NCBI RefSeq assembly: GCF_022024275.1
Contig: NZ_CP091804.1
Span: forward strand, 124,001 to 188,000
From: Sphingopyxis sp. BSN-002
GTDB taxonomy: Bacteria > Pseudomonadota > Alphaproteobacteria > Sphingomonadales > Sphingomonadaceae
Length of the DNA: 64,000 bases
Reading direction: 5' to 3'
Of the stretch, positions 44,295-56,168 are shown piece after piece (the first letter of the stretch is position 1; each line of letters starts with the position of its first letter). A program made the position numbers and the translations under genes. Below the pieces are notes generated by a model. That model ran no database searches. It was not told where the DNA came from and saw only the letters and a program-made list of their open reading frames with translations.

Positions 44295-44955
44295 CGCACC
44301 CCAAATTCCCGACGAAGCCGAAGTCCGCGCGCGCTGGGGCGCTTTTGCGTGGACGAAGGAAAATGCTGAACAGGCGAAGACCGTCATCGCGCGCTACCCC
44401 GCAGGGCGTCAGCGTTCGGCGGTGATGCCGCTGCTCGACCTCGCGCAGCGCCAGGTCGGTGCCGAGACGCAGACGCAGGGCTGGCTGCCCGTGCCGGTGA
44501 TCGAGTTCGTCGCGGCTGAGCTCGATATGCCGTTCATCCGCGCCTATGAGGTCGCGACCTTCTACACCATGTACAATATGGCGCCGGTCGGCCGCTATCA
44601 TGTGCAGGTTTGCGGGACGACGCCGTGCCTGCTGCGCGGGTCGGACGACGTCATGGCGGCATGCAAGAACCGCGGCATGACGAAGGGCAAGACCACGCCC
44701 GACGGCCTGTTCACGCTGACCGAGGTCGAATGCATGGGCACCTGCACGAACGCGCCGATGGTCCAGATCAACGACGATAATTACGAAGACCTCGACTATG
44801 ACTCGATGGTCCGCATCCTCGACGATCTGGCCGCGGGCAAGCAGCCGAAGACAGGCCCCCAGAACCCCAAGCGTTACACCAGCGAGCCCGAAGGCGGCCC
44901 GACGACGCTGAAGGAAATGGTCAAGGCCAACCACGACTATCGGAAGGAGTGGTAA
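44287..44955 (+). CDS. nuoE: NADH-quinone oxidoreductase subunit E
   Basis: 222 residues from ATG at 44287. Thioredoxin-like [2Fe-2S] ligands: Cys in CGTTPCLLRGSDD and CMGTCTNAPMVQIND. The N-terminal helical region VIARYPAGRQRSAVMPLLDLAQ is typical. It holds cluster N1a next to the FMN site. It overlaps the preceding small gene by 8 bases. Confidence 0.95.
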   Translation: MADAPQIPDEAEVRARWGAFAWTKENAEQAKTVIARYPAGRQRSAVMPLLDLAQRQVGAETQTQGWLPVPVIEFVAAELDMPFIRAYEVATFYTMYNMAPVGRYHVQVCGTTPCLLRGSDDVMAACKNRGMTKGKTTPDGLFTLTEVECMGTCTNAPMVQINDDNYEDLDYDSMVRILDDLAAGKQPKTGPQNPKRYTSEPEGGPTTLKEMVKANHDYRKEW

Positions 44956-44958
44956 GCC

Positions 44959-46244
<1,286 letters not shown>

Positions 46245-46248
<4 letters not shown>

Positions 46249-46955
46249 GGACGACGCTTCTTTTGCTCATGGCCGGTGCCGCCCTGTCGGCGACCCCGGC
46301 TTTCGCCCAGCGCGAAGTTCAGGCGGCGAATGCGAACCCGTTCGACCAGACGCTGATGGCCAACGCGGTCCGGTCCGGTTCCGACGACAAGGACGACAAG
46401 GACGATACTGCGCCGAAGATCGATCCGCTCGCTGCACAGGCGATCTATAATTTCGCGGGCTGCGTCGTCGAGATCAGCCGTCCGGGTGCGGTCAAGCTGC
46501 TTTCGAAGGATTATCGGTCGAAGGATTATCAGGAAGATATCCGCAAGATCGCCAAGGGGCATGAGCGCTGCGCGCCGAACAGCAAGCTTGGCTTTTCGGG
46601 GCTCGTCTTTGCCGGCAATCTTGCCGAGCATCTGCTGGCCGACCAGTTCACCGATGCGGCGCTTGCGACCGATCTCGGCCGTGACCGTACGGCGACACCG
46701 ATCACCGCGCGCGGCACGCTGGAGACGATCTCGATGTGCATCGTGATGTCGGCTCCGCAGCAGAGCGTCGCGCTGTTCGACACCGAAGTGATGAGCGACG
46801 CCGAGCGCGACGCGATGAAGGCGCTTGCGCCCCAGCTTTCGGCCTGCATCAGGCAGGGCACCGAGTTCCGCACCAACCGCGTCGGGCTGCGCGCGCTGAT
46901 GGCGCTCGCTGCCTACCGTGTGGCCGTGACGAGCAAAGAAGGATCGGCGGGCTGA
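46245..46955 (+). CDS. Secreted protein of unknown function inserted after nuoF
   Basis: 236 residues from ATG at 46245, overlapping nuoF by 4. Signal peptide 1-22 (PAFA|Q). An acidic/basic stretch [15 protein letters not shown] is followed by a helical domain: [75 protein letters not shown]. Four Cys could form two disulfides in the periplasm. I recognise no family. It cannot be a core complex I subunit because it is exported. Confidence 0.7.
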
Positions 46956-46995
46956 TGCGCGGTATTTCTCTCGGCGGTGTGGAGATTGCGGAGTG

Positions 46996-47208
46996 ATGTT
47001 GCGCAATCTCTTCAGTGCATTGGCGGCACTGTCCCTGTTCGCAGGAGGCGTCATGCTGGGTTCCAACACGGAGCCTTTCCGGCGCGGATATATATCCGGC
47101 GGAGAGTTTCTGCTGTGGCCGGCTGTTTTGGTTGGCGTTTGGGCGGTGTTGACCTGGTTCAAAAAACGCATCGGCGTGCGCGCCGAACTGGTGGAGCGTT
47201 TCAAATGA
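46996..47208 (+). CDS. Small membrane protein before nuoG
   Basis: 70 residues from ATG at 46996 (GTG 46993 is an alternative). Two hydrophobic helices (FSALAALSLFAGGVML and FLLWPAVLVGVWAVLTWF) and a basic end KKRIGVRAELVERF. Again less GC-biased than the nuo genes. It leaves a 43-base gap to nuoG. Family unknown. Confidence 0.6.
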   Translation: MLRNLFSALAALSLFAGGVMLGSNTEPFRRGYISGGEFLLWPAVLVGVWAVLTWFKKRIGVRAELVERFK

Positions 47209-47251
47209 TTGGTCGTTCGCTCAACCTTAGAGAAATCAAGGTATTCTGCTG

Positions 47252-49264
47252 ATGCCTAAAGTAACTGTAGATGGTGTAGAACTCGACGTTCCGCAGGGCG
47301 CGACCGTCCTGCAGGCGTGCGAGATGGCGGGGAAGGAAATTCCGCGCTTCTGCTACCACGAACGCCTGTCGATCGCCGGCAATTGCCGCATGTGCCTTGT
47401 CGAAGTCGCACCGGGGCCGCCGAAGCCGCAGGCGTCGTGTGCGCTGCCGACCGCCGAGGGCCAGATCATCAAGACCGACAGCCCGATGGTGAAGAAGGCG
47501 CGCGAAGGGGTGATGGAGTTCCTCCTCATCAACCACCCGCTCGACTGCCCGATCTGTGACCAGGGCGGCGAATGCGATTTGCAGGACCAGTCGGTCGCCT
47601 ATGGCCGCGGCGCGACGCGCTATGACGAGAACAAGCGCGCGGTGACCGAGAAATATATGGGTCCGATCGTCAAAACGGTGATGACCCGCTGTATCCAGTG
47701 CACGCGCTGCGTCCGCTTCGCGGAGGAAGTCGCGGGCGTGGAAGATATCGGCGCAATCTATCGCGGCGAGAATATGCAGATCACCTCGTACCTCGAGCAC
47801 GCGGTCGCGAGCGAGCTGTCGGGCAATATCGTCGATCTGTGCCCGGTCGGCGCGCTGACGTCCAAGCCCTATGCATTCGAAGCGCGGCCGTGGGAGCTCA
47901 CCAAGACGCTGGGCATCGACATGATGGACGCGGTCGGCACCAATGTCCGCATCGATAGCCGCGGTCGTCAAGTGTTGCGCGTCCTGCCGCGCGTCAACGA
48001 CGATGTGAACGAGGAATGGGCAAGCGACAAGACGCGCCACCATGTCGATGGCCTGATCCGCCGCCGTCTCGACCGTCCCTATGTGCGCAAGGGCGGCCAG
48101 CTGGTCGAAGCAACGTGGGCCGAAGCTTTCGACGCGATCAAGGCCGCGAAGGCGGGCAAGTCGGTCGCCGCGATCGCGGGCGACCTCGTCGATTGCGAAA
48201 CGATGTTCGCGGCGAAGACGCTGGTGAACGCGCTGGGTTCGGACCTGCTCGAAGGGCGCCAGACCGGGCTCGACTATGATGTGTCCAGCCTCTCGGCGGT
48301 CAATTTCAACACCACCATCGCCGAGGCCGAGAATGCCGACGTCATCCTGCTGGTCGGCACGAACCTGCGCTGGGAAGCGCCGCTGATCAACACGCGCATC
48401 CGCAAGGCGGCGTGGAAGAAGGGCGCAAAGGTTTTCGCGATCGGGCCCGAAAAGGACCAGACCTACAAGGTCAGCTGGCTCGGCGACGACGCCTCGCTCG
48501 TCGCGAAGCTGCCTGCGGCGGCGCTCGACGCGCTGAAGGGCGCCGAACGCCCGCTGATCATCGTCGGCGGCGGCGGTCTCGCGGTTCCCGGCGTCCACGG
48601 CGCGGCGCTCGCGCTCGCCAAGTCTGTGAATGCAGTCAAGGACGGCTGGAACGGCTTCAGCGTCGTCCATATGGCGGCGAGCCGCATGGGCGGGCTGATG
48701 CTTGGCTACGCACAGGCAGGCGGCATCAAGGATGTCGTCGCGGCGCAGCCGAAGCTCGCTTTCTTCCTCGGCGCCGACGAGGTCGATTTCACCGCCTTCG
48801 ACAAGACGCTGAAGGTCTATGTCGGCCATCATGGCGACAAGGGCGCGCATGCCGCCGACGTCATTCTGCCTGCCGCGGCATGGACCGAAAAGGACTTCAC
48901 GACGGTCAACACCGAGGGCCGCGTCCAGCGCAGCGAGAAGGCCGTGTTCGCACCCGGCGACGCGCGTGAGGACTGGAGCATTTTCCGCGCGCTCGCCGAT
49001 GCGCTCGGCGTGTCGGTCGGTTTCGACAGCTTCGAGCAGTGCCGCGCGGCGATGATCGCGGCGGTCCCCGCACTCGGCACCGAAGGTCTTGCCGGCTATG
49101 GCTGGTCGGTGCCCAAGCTGGCTGCCAAGCCCGAAGCGCGTGCGATCCCGTCGCCGATCAAGGATTTCTATCTCACCAACGCCATCTGCCGCGCGTCGCC
49201 GACGATGCAGCGCTGCTCGGACGAACTCGTCCATGGCGCAGACATTGCGGAGGCGGCGGAATGA
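47252..49264 (+). CDS. nuoG: NADH-quinone oxidoreductase subunit G
   Basis: 670 residues from ATG at 47252. The N-terminal [2Fe-2S] motif CYHERLSIAGNCRMCLVEV is followed by HPLDCPICDQGGECDLQD and the [4Fe-4S] motif RCIQCTRCVRFAEEVAG. A molybdopterin-oxidoreductase-like domain follows (VDLCPVGALTSKPYAF, LLVGTNLRWEAPLINTRIRK). It is the electron-wire subunit of the peripheral arm. Its stop overlaps a 46-residue gene (ATGA). Confidence 0.96.
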   Translation: MPKVTVDGVELDVPQGATVLQACEMAGKEIPRFCYHERLSIAGNCRMCLVEVAPGPPKPQASCALPTAEGQIIKTDSPMVKKAREGVMEFLLINHPLDCPICDQGGECDLQDQSVAYGRGATRYDENKRAVTEKYMGPIVKTVMTRCIQCTRCVRFAEEVAGVEDIGAIYRGENMQITSYLEHAVASELSGNIVDLCPVGALTSKPYAFEARPWELTKTLGIDMMDAVGTNVRIDSRGRQVLRVLPRVNDDVNEEWASDKTRHHVDGLIRRRLDRPYVRKGGQLVEATWAEAFDAIKAAKAGKSVAAIAGDLVDCETMFAAKTLVNALGSDLLEGRQTGLDYDVSSLSAVNFNTTIAEAENADVILLVGTNLRWEAPLINTRIRKAAWKKGAKVFAIGPEKDQTYKVSWLGDDASLVAKLPAAALDALKGAERPLIIVGGGGLAVPGVHGAALALAKSVNAVKDGWNGFSVVHMAASRMGGLMLGYAQAGGIKDVVAAQPKLAFFLGADEVDFTAFDKTLKVYVGHHGDKGAHAADVILPAAAWTEKDFTTVNTEGRVQRSEKAVFAPGDAREDWSIFRALADALGVSVGFDSFEQCRAAMIAAVPALGTEGLAGYGWSVPKLAAKPEARAIPSPIKDFYLTNAICRASPTMQRCSDELVHGADIAEAAE

Positions 49265-49401
49265 TCCACGCACCTATCGTCGCCGGCGCACTGTTCGTCG
49301 GCATGGGCTATGCCGTCTGGCGTGGCTTCAATCCGAAGAGCAAGTCCGAAAAGCCCGGCCCGCATAACGGCTGGCGGAACCAGGACGGGGCAGGGAAATG
49401 A
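49261..49401 (+). CDS. 46-residue membrane protein with GPHNGWRN motif
   Basis: From ATG at 49261, overlapping the nuoG stop by 4. One hydrophobic segment (IVAGALFVGMGYAVWRGF), then SKSEKPGPHNGWRNQDG. The last part matches the next small protein (GPHNNWRN), suggesting duplication. Too short for usual gene callers; supported by the double stop-start overlap with both neighbours (TGA shared with the next ATG). Confidence 0.6.
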   Translation: MIHAPIVAGALFVGMGYAVWRGFNPKSKSEKPGPHNGWRNQDGAGK

Positions 49402-49619
49402 CGCTCACCGATATTCCTTCGGTTGCAGTGTTTGGTGCCTGCATGGTTGCCTTTGCGTTCTGGCGCGTGTTTCGCCGCGACCGGCGTTTCCGGTCGGGTC
49501 CGCACAACAACTGGAGAAACCCCGAGTTCTCGGCTGTCGAAGGAGCCAGAACGACCTCTGAAGGGACGCTTCGAACTACGGGATCGACCGCACCTACTGG
49601 CTACCCGGGTGAAGGATAA
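49398..49619 (+). CDS. 73-residue membrane protein with GPHNNWRN motif
   Basis: From ATG at 49398, overlapping the previous small gene by 4. Helix AVFGACMVAFAFWRVF, basic RRDRRFRSGPHNNWRNPEF, then a Thr/Ser/Gly-rich tail. It shares the GPHNxWRN motif and topology with the preceding 46-residue protein. It ends 9 bases before nuoH. Function unknown; the position suggests a complex I-linked micro-protein. Confidence 0.6.
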   Translation: MTLTDIPSVAVFGACMVAFAFWRVFRRDRRFRSGPHNNWRNPEFSAVEGARTTSEGTLRTTGSTAPTGYPGEG

Positions 49620-49628
49620 GGGCCGCGA

Positions 49629-50681
49629 ATGACCGAGACTTTCATCTCTTGGGGCATGGACCCTAACTGGGCTTGGGGCGTCGCGACGATTTGCGGCATC
49701 CTGCTGATAGCGCTGCCGCTGATGCTGGCGGTCGCGATGATCATCTATGCCGATCGCAAGATCTGGGCGGCGATCGCGCTGCGCCGCGGTCCGAACGTCG
49801 TCGGTCCCTTCGGCCTGCTCCAGAGCTTTGCCGACGGCCTGAAGGTGTTCCTGCAGGAAACGATCATCCCGACATCGGCCAACCGCGGGCTGTTCCTGAT
49901 CGCGCCGATCATCACCTTCACCGTCGCGCTGATGGCGTGGGCGGTGATCCCGTTCAATTCGGGCGCGGTGCTTGCCGACATCAACGTCGGATTGCTCTAC
50001 ATCCTCGCGATTTCGTCGCTTGGCGTGTACGGGGTTATCCTGTCGGGCTGGGCTTCGAACTCGAAATATCCCTTCTTTTCGGCGATGCGCGCGTCGGCCC
50101 AGATGATTTCCTATGAAGTCTCGATCGGGTTCATCCTGATCGGCGTCGTGCTCTTCGCCGACAGCTTCAACATGAACGATATCGTCAAGGCGCAGGGCGG
50201 CGACGGCGCGGCGCTGGGCCTGTTCCAGGGCTTCGGCTTCTATCCGATCATGTTCCCGCTCGCGATTATGTTCCTGATCTCGGCGCTCGCCGAAACCGCG
50301 CGCGCGCCGTTCGACCTGACCGAGGCCGAAAGCGAACTCGTCGCGGGGTATCAGACCGAATATTCGTCGATGAGCTTCGCGCTCTTCTGGCTCGGCGAAT
50401 ATGCCAACGTCCTCCTGATGTGCACGCTCAACGCGGTGCTCTTCTGGGGCGGCTGGCTGCCGCCGATCGACTGGGCGCCGCTCTATGTCGTCCCGGGCAT
50501 CGTCTGGCTGTTCGCGAAGATCCTGTTCTTCTTCTTCGTCTTCAGCTGGGTGAAGGCGACGGTCCCGCGCTACCGCTATGACCAGCTGATGCGGCTGGGC
50601 TGGAAAATCTTCCTGCCGCTCTCGCTCTTCTGGGTCTTCCTGGTATCCGGCTGGCTGATGCTGACGAGGTACGCGGCATGA
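49629..50681 (+). CDS. nuoH: NADH-quinone oxidoreductase subunit H
   Basis: 350 residues from ATG at 49629. About eight helices. Signatures [27 protein letters not shown] and [33 protein letters not shown], the matrix-side loops facing the quinone chamber. C-terminal [20 protein letters not shown]. It overlaps the following inserted gene by 4 bases. Confidence 0.96.
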   Translation: MTETFISWGMDPNWAWGVATICGILLIALPLMLAVAMIIYADRKIWAAIALRRGPNVVGPFGLLQSFADGLKVFLQETIIPTSANRGLFLIAPIITFTVALMAWAVIPFNSGAVLADINVGLLYILAISSLGVYGVILSGWASNSKYPFFSAMRASAQMISYEVSIGFILIGVVLFADSFNMNDIVKAQGGDGAALGLFQGFGFYPIMFPLAIMFLISALAETARAPFDLTEAESELVAGYQTEYSSMSFALFWLGEYANVLLMCTLNAVLFWGGWLPPIDWAPLYVVPGIVWLFAKILFFFFVFSWVKATVPRYRYDQLMRLGWKIFLPLSLFWVFLVSGWLMLTRYAA

Positions 50682-51166
50682 GTTTCGCCCTTGCCACATC
50701 GGCAGCCGCTCTATTGCTGGACGTGGTGCCGCCGCCGCCGCCCTGGAGCCCCGAGGCCTATCCGGAGTATGAAGCCTCCTGTCACCTTGTCGACGCCAAC
50801 GGCGCGACAAGGCACGGCCGCCTCGTCGTCAGCGGGCAGGAAGCCGACAGGATGTTCGATCTGAAGTTTGCCGAAGAAGGCTCGTTTCAGGATCATTTTG
50901 CCGGAAAATCATCTCCCGTGCCCCGGCAGCGGGGAAGCTTCGACGGTGTGCCGATGTATGAGCTCGTGGAGTTCCTGCCGGAATATCGGAACAGCCATCG
51001 CGAGGGCGGGAAGGACTTTACCAGCGTTACCGTCGTCGGCAATTTTCCCGATCCGGTGAACTTGTCCATTCAGGTCAGGAATAGTGCCGTTCCTCCGGGT
51101 GTGGGGAGCGACCTGGCCGCAGGTCTTTGCCGGATTTCAAATCTCAAGACAGGTGTTCGGAAATGA
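50678..51166 (+). CDS. Unknown protein inserted between nuoH and nuoI
   Basis: 162 residues from ATG at 50678, overlapping nuoH and nuoI by 4 bases each. A short hydrophobic N-terminus ([15 protein letters not shown]) is followed by [21 protein letters not shown], and a beta-rich domain with [26 protein letters not shown] and [17 protein letters not shown]. Two Cys. Probably exported. No family recognised. Base composition is less GC-rich than nuoH/nuoI. Confidence 0.65.
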   Translation: MSFALATSAAALLLDVVPPPPPWSPEAYPEYEASCHLVDANGATRHGRLVVSGQEADRMFDLKFAEEGSFQDHFAGKSSPVPRQRGSFDGVPMYELVEFLPEYRNSHREGGKDFTSVTVVGNFPDPVNLSIQVRNSAVPPGVGSDLAAGLCRISNLKTGVRK

Positions 51167-51648
51167 ACGTCGCCCATCTCATCAAAAGCTTCACGCTGTG
51201 GGAGTTCGTCAAGGCGCATTGGCTGACCTTGAAATACTTCTTCAAGCCGAAGGCGACGATCAACTATCCCTTCGAGAAGAACCCGCTCAGCCCGCGTTTC
51301 CGCGGTGAGCATGCGCTGCGTCGCTATCCGAACGGCGAGGAACGCTGCATCGCGTGCAAGCTGTGCGAAGCGGTGTGTCCGGCGCAGGCGATCACGATCG
51401 AGGCAGAACCGCGCGACGACGGCTCGCGCCGCACGACGCGCTACGACATCGACATGACGAAGTGCATCTATTGCGGCTTCTGTCAGGAAGCCTGCCCGGT
51501 CGATGCGATCGTCGAGGGCCCGAACTTCGAATTCGCGACCGAAACGCGCGAGGAACTGCTCTATGACAAGGCCAAGCTGCTCGCCAATGGCGATAAATGG
51601 GAACGCGCGATCGCGGCGAATCTTGCCGCCGACGCGCCCTGGCGATAA
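51163..51648 (+). CDS. nuoI: NADH-quinone oxidoreductase subunit I
   Basis: 161 residues from ATG at 51163. Two [4Fe-4S] motifs: [17 protein letters not shown] and [16 protein letters not shown]. The N-terminal amphipathic helix region ([21 protein letters not shown]) docks on the membrane arm. It carries clusters N6a and N6b leading to N2. Confidence 0.96.
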   Translation: MNVAHLIKSFTLWEFVKAHWLTLKYFFKPKATINYPFEKNPLSPRFRGEHALRRYPNGEERCIACKLCEAVCPAQAITIEAEPRDDGSRRTTRYDIDMTKCIYCGFCQEACPVDAIVEGPNFEFATETREELLYDKAKLLANGDKWERAIAANLAADAPWR

Positions 51649-51660
51649 GGGCGCGCGCAC

Positions 51661-52272
51661 ATGATCCAGCTCATCGCCTTCTATCTTTTTGCGACCATCG
51701 TCATCGCCTCGGCGGCGATGGTGATTTTCGCGCGCAACCCGGTCCACAGCGTCATGTGGCTGATCCTCGCCTTCTTCAACGCGGCGGGACTGATGCTGCT
51801 CGCTGGCGCCGAATTCATCGCGATGCTGCTCGTCATCGTCTATGTCGGCGCGGTCGCGGTGCTGTTCCTGTTCGTCGTGATGATGCTCAACATCGATTTC
51901 GCCGAGCTGCGTGCCGGCTTCGTGCGCTATATGCCGCTTGGTGCGCTGGTCGCGATTATCCTTGCGGCAGAGTTGATCTTCGCAATCGGCGCGTGGAGCG
52001 CGGGCGGGGTCAATCTCGCGGCGCGCGCTGCGCCTGCAGCGACCGACACCAGCAATATCCAGCAGATCGGCGAGCTGCTCTACACGCGCTATATCTTCCT
52101 GTTCGAGGCAGCGGGCATCGTCCTCCTCGTCGCGATGATCGGCGCGATCGTGCTGACGCATCGCCAGCGCGGCGGTGTGCGCATCCAGAATATTTCGAAG
52201 CAGAACCAGCGCCGTCCCGAGGACGCGACGCGCCTGGTCGATCCGGGCGTCGGGCAGGGGATGGAACTGTGA
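51661..52272 (+). CDS. nuoJ: NADH-quinone oxidoreductase subunit J
   Basis: 203 residues from ATG at 51661. Five helices. Conserved [22 protein letters not shown] and [22 protein letters not shown], with the mechanistically important helix 3 ([12 protein letters not shown]). Short polar tail. It overlaps nuoK (GTGA). Confidence 0.95.
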   Translation: MIQLIAFYLFATIVIASAAMVIFARNPVHSVMWLILAFFNAAGLMLLAGAEFIAMLLVIVYVGAVAVLFLFVVMMLNIDFAELRAGFVRYMPLGALVAIILAAELIFAIGAWSAGGVNLAARAAPAATDTSNIQQIGELLYTRYIFLFEAAGIVLLVAMIGAIVLTHRQRGGVRIQNISKQNQRRPEDATRLVDPGVGQGMEL

Positions 52273-52574
52273 TTTCGGTCGGCCATTATCTCGCCGTTTC
52301 GGCGGTTCTTTTCACGCTCGGCGTGCTCGGCATCTTCATCAACCGCAAGAATATCATCGTCATCCTGATGGCGATCGAGCTCATCCTGCTGGCGGTGAAC
52401 ATCAACCTTGTCGCGTTCAGCGCGGCGCTGAACGACCTTGTCGGGCAGGTCTTCTCGATGTTCGTGCTGACCGTTGCTGCGGGCGAAGCCGCGATCGGTC
52501 TTGCCATTCTCGTTATCTATTTCCGCGGCCGCGGCACGATTGCCGTCGACGATGCCAACCGGATGAAGGGGTAA
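52269..52574 (+). CDS. nuoK: NADH-quinone oxidoreductase subunit K
   Basis: 101 residues from GTG at 52269, overlapping the nuoJ stop by 4. Three helices with [25 protein letters not shown], carrying the conserved Glu of the proton path, and [18 protein letters not shown] with the second Glu. Standard NuoK length. Confidence 0.96.
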   Translation: MISVGHYLAVSAVLFTLGVLGIFINRKNIIVILMAIELILLAVNINLVAFSAALNDLVGQVFSMFVLTVAAGEAAIGLAILVIYFRGRGTIAVDDANRMKG

Positions 52575-52578
52575 GCCG

Positions 52579-54612
52579 GTGATCCAGGCGATCGTTTTCC
52601 TGCCGCTCCTCGCGGCGCTCGTTGCAGGCCTCGGCCAGCGCTTCATCGGCAAGGTGCCGGCGAAGATCGTGACCACCGGCGCGCTGTTCCTGAGCTGTGC
52701 GCTCAGCTGGCCGATCTTCCTGTCGTTCGTCGCGGGCAGCGGCGAAGCGACGGTGACGCCGGTGCTGCACTGGGTCTCGTCGGGCGCGCTCCAGTTCAAC
52801 TGGGAGCTGCGCGTCGATACGCTGACCGCCGTCATGCTCGTCGTGATCACGACGGTGTCGGCGCTCGTCCACCTCTACAGCTGGGGCTATATGGACGAGG
52901 ATCCGGACCAGCCGCGCTTCTTCGCCTATCTGTCGCTCTTCACCTTCGCGATGCTGATGCTCGTGACCGCGAACAATCTGGTCCAGATGTTCTTCGGCTG
53001 GGAAGGCGTCGGCCTCGCATCCTATCTGCTCATCGGTTTCTGGTACAAGAAGCCGAGTGCCAATGCCGCAGCGATCAAGGCGTTCGTCGTCAACCGCGTC
53101 GGCGACCTTGGCTTCATGCTCGGCATCTTCGGTACCTTTCTGGTGTTCGGTACCGTTTCGATCCCCGAAATTCTGGCCGCCGCGCCGGGAATGGCGGGCA
53201 GCACGATCACCTTCATGGGTACGCGCTTCGATACGATGACGATCCTCTGCCTGCTGCTGTTCATCGGCGCGATGGGCAAGTCGGCGCAGCTCGGTCTGCA
53301 CACCTGGCTTCCCGACGCGATGGAAGGCCCGACCCCCGTGTCGGCGCTGATCCACGCCGCAACGATGGTGACCGCGGGCGTCTTCATGGTGTGCCGCCTG
53401 TCGCCGATGTTCGAGACCGCGCCGGTGGCGCAGGGTGTCGTGATGTTCGTCGGCGCCGCGACCTGCTTCTTCGCGGCGACCGTCGCGACGACGCAGTGGG
53501 ACATCAAGCGCGTCATCGCCTATTCGACCTGTTCGCAGCTCGGTTACATGTTCTTTGCGGCAGGGGCCGGCGCCTATGGCGCGGCGATGTTCCACCTCTT
53601 CACGCACGCCTTCTTCAAGGCGCTGCTGTTCCTCGGTGCCGGTTCGGTCATCCACGCGATGCACCACGAACAGGACATGCGCTATTACGGCGCGCTGCGT
53701 AAGCAGATCCCGCTCACCTATTGGGCAATGATGCTCGGCACGCTGGCGATCACCGGCGTCGGCATCGCAGGCGTCGCGGGTTTTGCCGGCTTCTATTCGA
53801 AGGACGGCATCCTCGAGGCGGCCTTTGCAAGCGGCGGCGGCGGTGTCATCGCATTCTGGGTCGGCATCTTCGTTGCCTTCCTTACCAGCTTCTATTCGTG
53901 GCGCCTCGTCTTCCTGACTTTCTATGGCAAGGCGCGCTGGGACCAGAGCGAGCATATCCAGCACGCGGTGCACGACGACCATGGCCACGGCCATGACGAT
54001 CATGCGCACGATCACCACCATGATGCGCATGGCGATGGCACTGCGGGCTATCATCCGCACGAAAGCCCGCTGTCGATGCTCATTCCGCTGATCGTGCTGT
54101 CGATCGGCGCGGTCTTCGCCGGCTTCGCTTTCCACCACCAGTTCATCTACCCCGAAGAGGGCATGGCGTTCTGGAAGGGCAGCCTCGCGTTCGACGAACA
54201 CCTGATGCACGCCGCGCACGAGGTGCCGCTGTGGGTCAAGTGGATGCCGTTCACGGTCATGGCATTCGGCCTGTTCCTCGCGTGGAACAGCTATATCCGC
54301 AACACGACGCTGCCGGCGCGGTTCGTGGCGCAGTTCAGGCTGCTCCACCAGTTCCTGTACAACAAATGGTATTTCGACGAGCTCTACAACTTCCTCTTCG
54401 TGAAGCCGGCCTTCGCGATCGGCCGCTTCTTCTGGAAGCGCGGGGATGAAGGCACCATCGACCGCTTCGGTCCCGATGGCGCTGCGGCGCTCGTCGCTGG
54501 AGGGACCCGTCTCGCGGTCCGGCTGCAATCGGGTTATGTTTATGGATATGCGTTCGTGATGCTGCTGGGTCTTGTCGGCCTCGCCAGCTGGGCCATGGTG
54601 AAGTTCCTGTGA
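52579..54612 (+). CDS. nuoL: NADH-quinone oxidoreductase subunit L
   Basis: 677 residues from GTG at 52579. Antiporter-like core: [73 protein letters not shown] and [14 protein letters not shown] His/Asp-rich loop (about residues 460-495, including [18 protein letters not shown]) interrupts two helices, and a C-terminal piston helix follows. It is the distal proton-pumping subunit. Confidence 0.95.
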   Translation: MIQAIVFLPLLAALVAGLGQRFIGKVPAKIVTTGALFLSCALSWPIFLSFVAGSGEATVTPVLHWVSSGALQFNWELRVDTLTAVMLVVITTVSALVHLYSWGYMDEDPDQPRFFAYLSLFTFAMLMLVTANNLVQMFFGWEGVGLASYLLIGFWYKKPSANAAAIKAFVVNRVGDLGFMLGIFGTFLVFGTVSIPEILAAAPGMAGSTITFMGTRFDTMTILCLLLFIGAMGKSAQLGLHTWLPDAMEGPTPVSALIHAATMVTAGVFMVCRLSPMFETAPVAQGVVMFVGAATCFFAATVATTQWDIKRVIAYSTCSQLGYMFFAAGAGAYGAAMFHLFTHAFFKALLFLGAGSVIHAMHHEQDMRYYGALRKQIPLTYWAMMLGTLAITGVGIAGVAGFAGFYSKDGILEAAFASGGGGVIAFWVGIFVAFLTSFYSWRLVFLTFYGKARWDQSEHIQHAVHDDHGHGHDDHAHDHHHDAHGDGTAGYHPHESPLSMLIPLIVLSIGAVFAGFAFHHQFIYPEEGMAFWKGSLAFDEHLMHAAHEVPLWVKWMPFTVMAFGLFLAWNSYIRNTTLPARFVAQFRLLHQFLYNKWYFDELYNFLFVKPAFAIGRFFWKRGDEGTIDRFGPDGAAALVAGGTRLAVRLQSGYVYGYAFVMLLGLVGLASWAMVKFL

Positions 54613-56168
54613 GCGGTCTTCCCATCCTTTCGCTGATGCTGGCGGTCCCCGCGGCCGCCGCCATCGCCTGTGTCTTCGCCGGCGACCGGGGCGCACGCTT
54701 CATCGCCCTCGGTGCGACGCTCGTGAACTTCGTGCTCGGCATCGTGATGTGGGCGCGGTTCGATATCGGGGGTGCGCAGTGGCAGTTCCAGGAACTGCAT
54801 GAGGGGCTGTTCGGCCGCTTCAACTATGCCCTCGGTGTCGACGGCATGGCGCTGATGCTGATCATGCTCAGCGTTTTCCTGATGCCGCTCTGTATCCTCG
54901 CGAGCTGGGAAGCGATCACGAAGCGCGTCGGGCTGTACATGGCGATGTTCCTGATCATGGAAGTCGTCATGATCGGCGTCTTTGCGGCGCAGGATCTGCT
55001 GCTGTTCTATGTGTTCTTCGAGGCCGGCCTGATCCCGATGTATTTCATCATCGGCATCTGGGGCGGCGCGAACCGCATCTATGCGGCGTTCAAATTCTTC
55101 CTCTATACGCTGCTCGGCTCGGTGCTGATGCTGATCGCGATGATCGCGATGATCCAGGAAGCCGGCACGACCGACATCCCGACGCTGCTCGTCTATAATT
55201 TCCCGCCGGAAATGCAGACGTGGCTGTGGCTTGCCTTCTTTGCCAGCCTGGCGGTCAAGATGCCGATGTGGCCCGTTCACACCTGGCTTCCCGACGCGCA
55301 CGTGCAGGCGCCGACCGCGGGTTCGATGATCCTTGCCGGCGTGCTGCTGAAGATGGGTTCGTACGGTTTCATCCGTTTCATGATGCCCATGTTCCCCGAG
55401 GCATCGGCGCAGTTCATGTGGGTCGTATTTGCGCTGTCGATGATCGCGGTGGTCTACACCAGCCTCGTCGCGCTGGTGCAAAGCGACATGAAAAAGCTGA
55501 TCGCCTATTCCTCGGTCGCGCACATGGCGATCGTTACCGCGGGCCTCTATGCGCTGAACCAGCAGGGGATCGAGGGTGCGCTGATCATCATGCTCAGCCA
55601 TGGCGTCGTCTCGGCCGCGCTCTTCTTCTGCGTCGGCGTGATCTACGATCGGCTCCACACGCGCGAGATCGACCGTTACGGCGGGCTTGCCGTGAACATG
55701 CCGGCCTATGCGCTGTTCTTCATGCTGTTCACCATGGCGTCGATCGGCCTGCCCGGGACCAGCGGTTTCGTGGGCGAGTTCCTGAGCCTTGCCGGCATTT
55801 ACGAAGCGTCGAGCACGGTCGCCTTCGTCTGCACCACCGGCATCATTCTCGGCGCTGCATACATGCTCTATCTCTACCGCCGCGTCGTGTTCGGCGAACT
55901 GACCAAGGACGATGTGAAGGCCATGCCCGATCTCAACCCGCGCGAATGGGCGATCCTCGCTCCGCTCGCCGCTGTGGCGCTGTGGATGGGTGTCTATCCC
56001 GAAAGCTTCCTCGCGCCGATGCGCGGCGACGTGACGACGGTCGTGGCGCGCCTTGCCCCTGCGAAGCCGGCGGGCGACGCGCATCTCGCTGCAGGCAAGC
56101 CCAAACCGGCTGCCGCCGGACATGGTGCTCCCGCCCACGGATCGAGCCATGCGGGAGGCGTCCAATGA
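54609..56168 (+). CDS. nuoM: NADH-quinone oxidoreductase subunit M
   Basis: 519 residues from GTG at 54609, overlapping nuoL by 4. Antiporter-like: [76 protein letters not shown]. Ala/His/Gly-rich C-terminal tail ([17 protein letters not shown]). Proton-pumping membrane subunit. Confidence 0.95.
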   Translation: MSGLPILSLMLAVPAAAAIACVFAGDRGARFIALGATLVNFVLGIVMWARFDIGGAQWQFQELHEGLFGRFNYALGVDGMALMLIMLSVFLMPLCILASWEAITKRVGLYMAMFLIMEVVMIGVFAAQDLLLFYVFFEAGLIPMYFIIGIWGGANRIYAAFKFFLYTLLGSVLMLIAMIAMIQEAGTTDIPTLLVYNFPPEMQTWLWLAFFASLAVKMPMWPVHTWLPDAHVQAPTAGSMILAGVLLKMGSYGFIRFMMPMFPEASAQFMWVVFALSMIAVVYTSLVALVQSDMKKLIAYSSVAHMAIVTAGLYALNQQGIEGALIIMLSHGVVSAALFFCVGVIYDRLHTREIDRYGGLAVNMPAYALFFMLFTMASIGLPGTSGFVGEFLSLAGIYEASSTVAFVCTTGIILGAAYMLYLYRRVVFGELTKDDVKAMPDLNPREWAILAPLAAVALWMGVYPESFLAPMRGDVTTVVARLAPAKPAGDAHLAAGKPKPAAAGHGAPAHGSSHAGGVQ

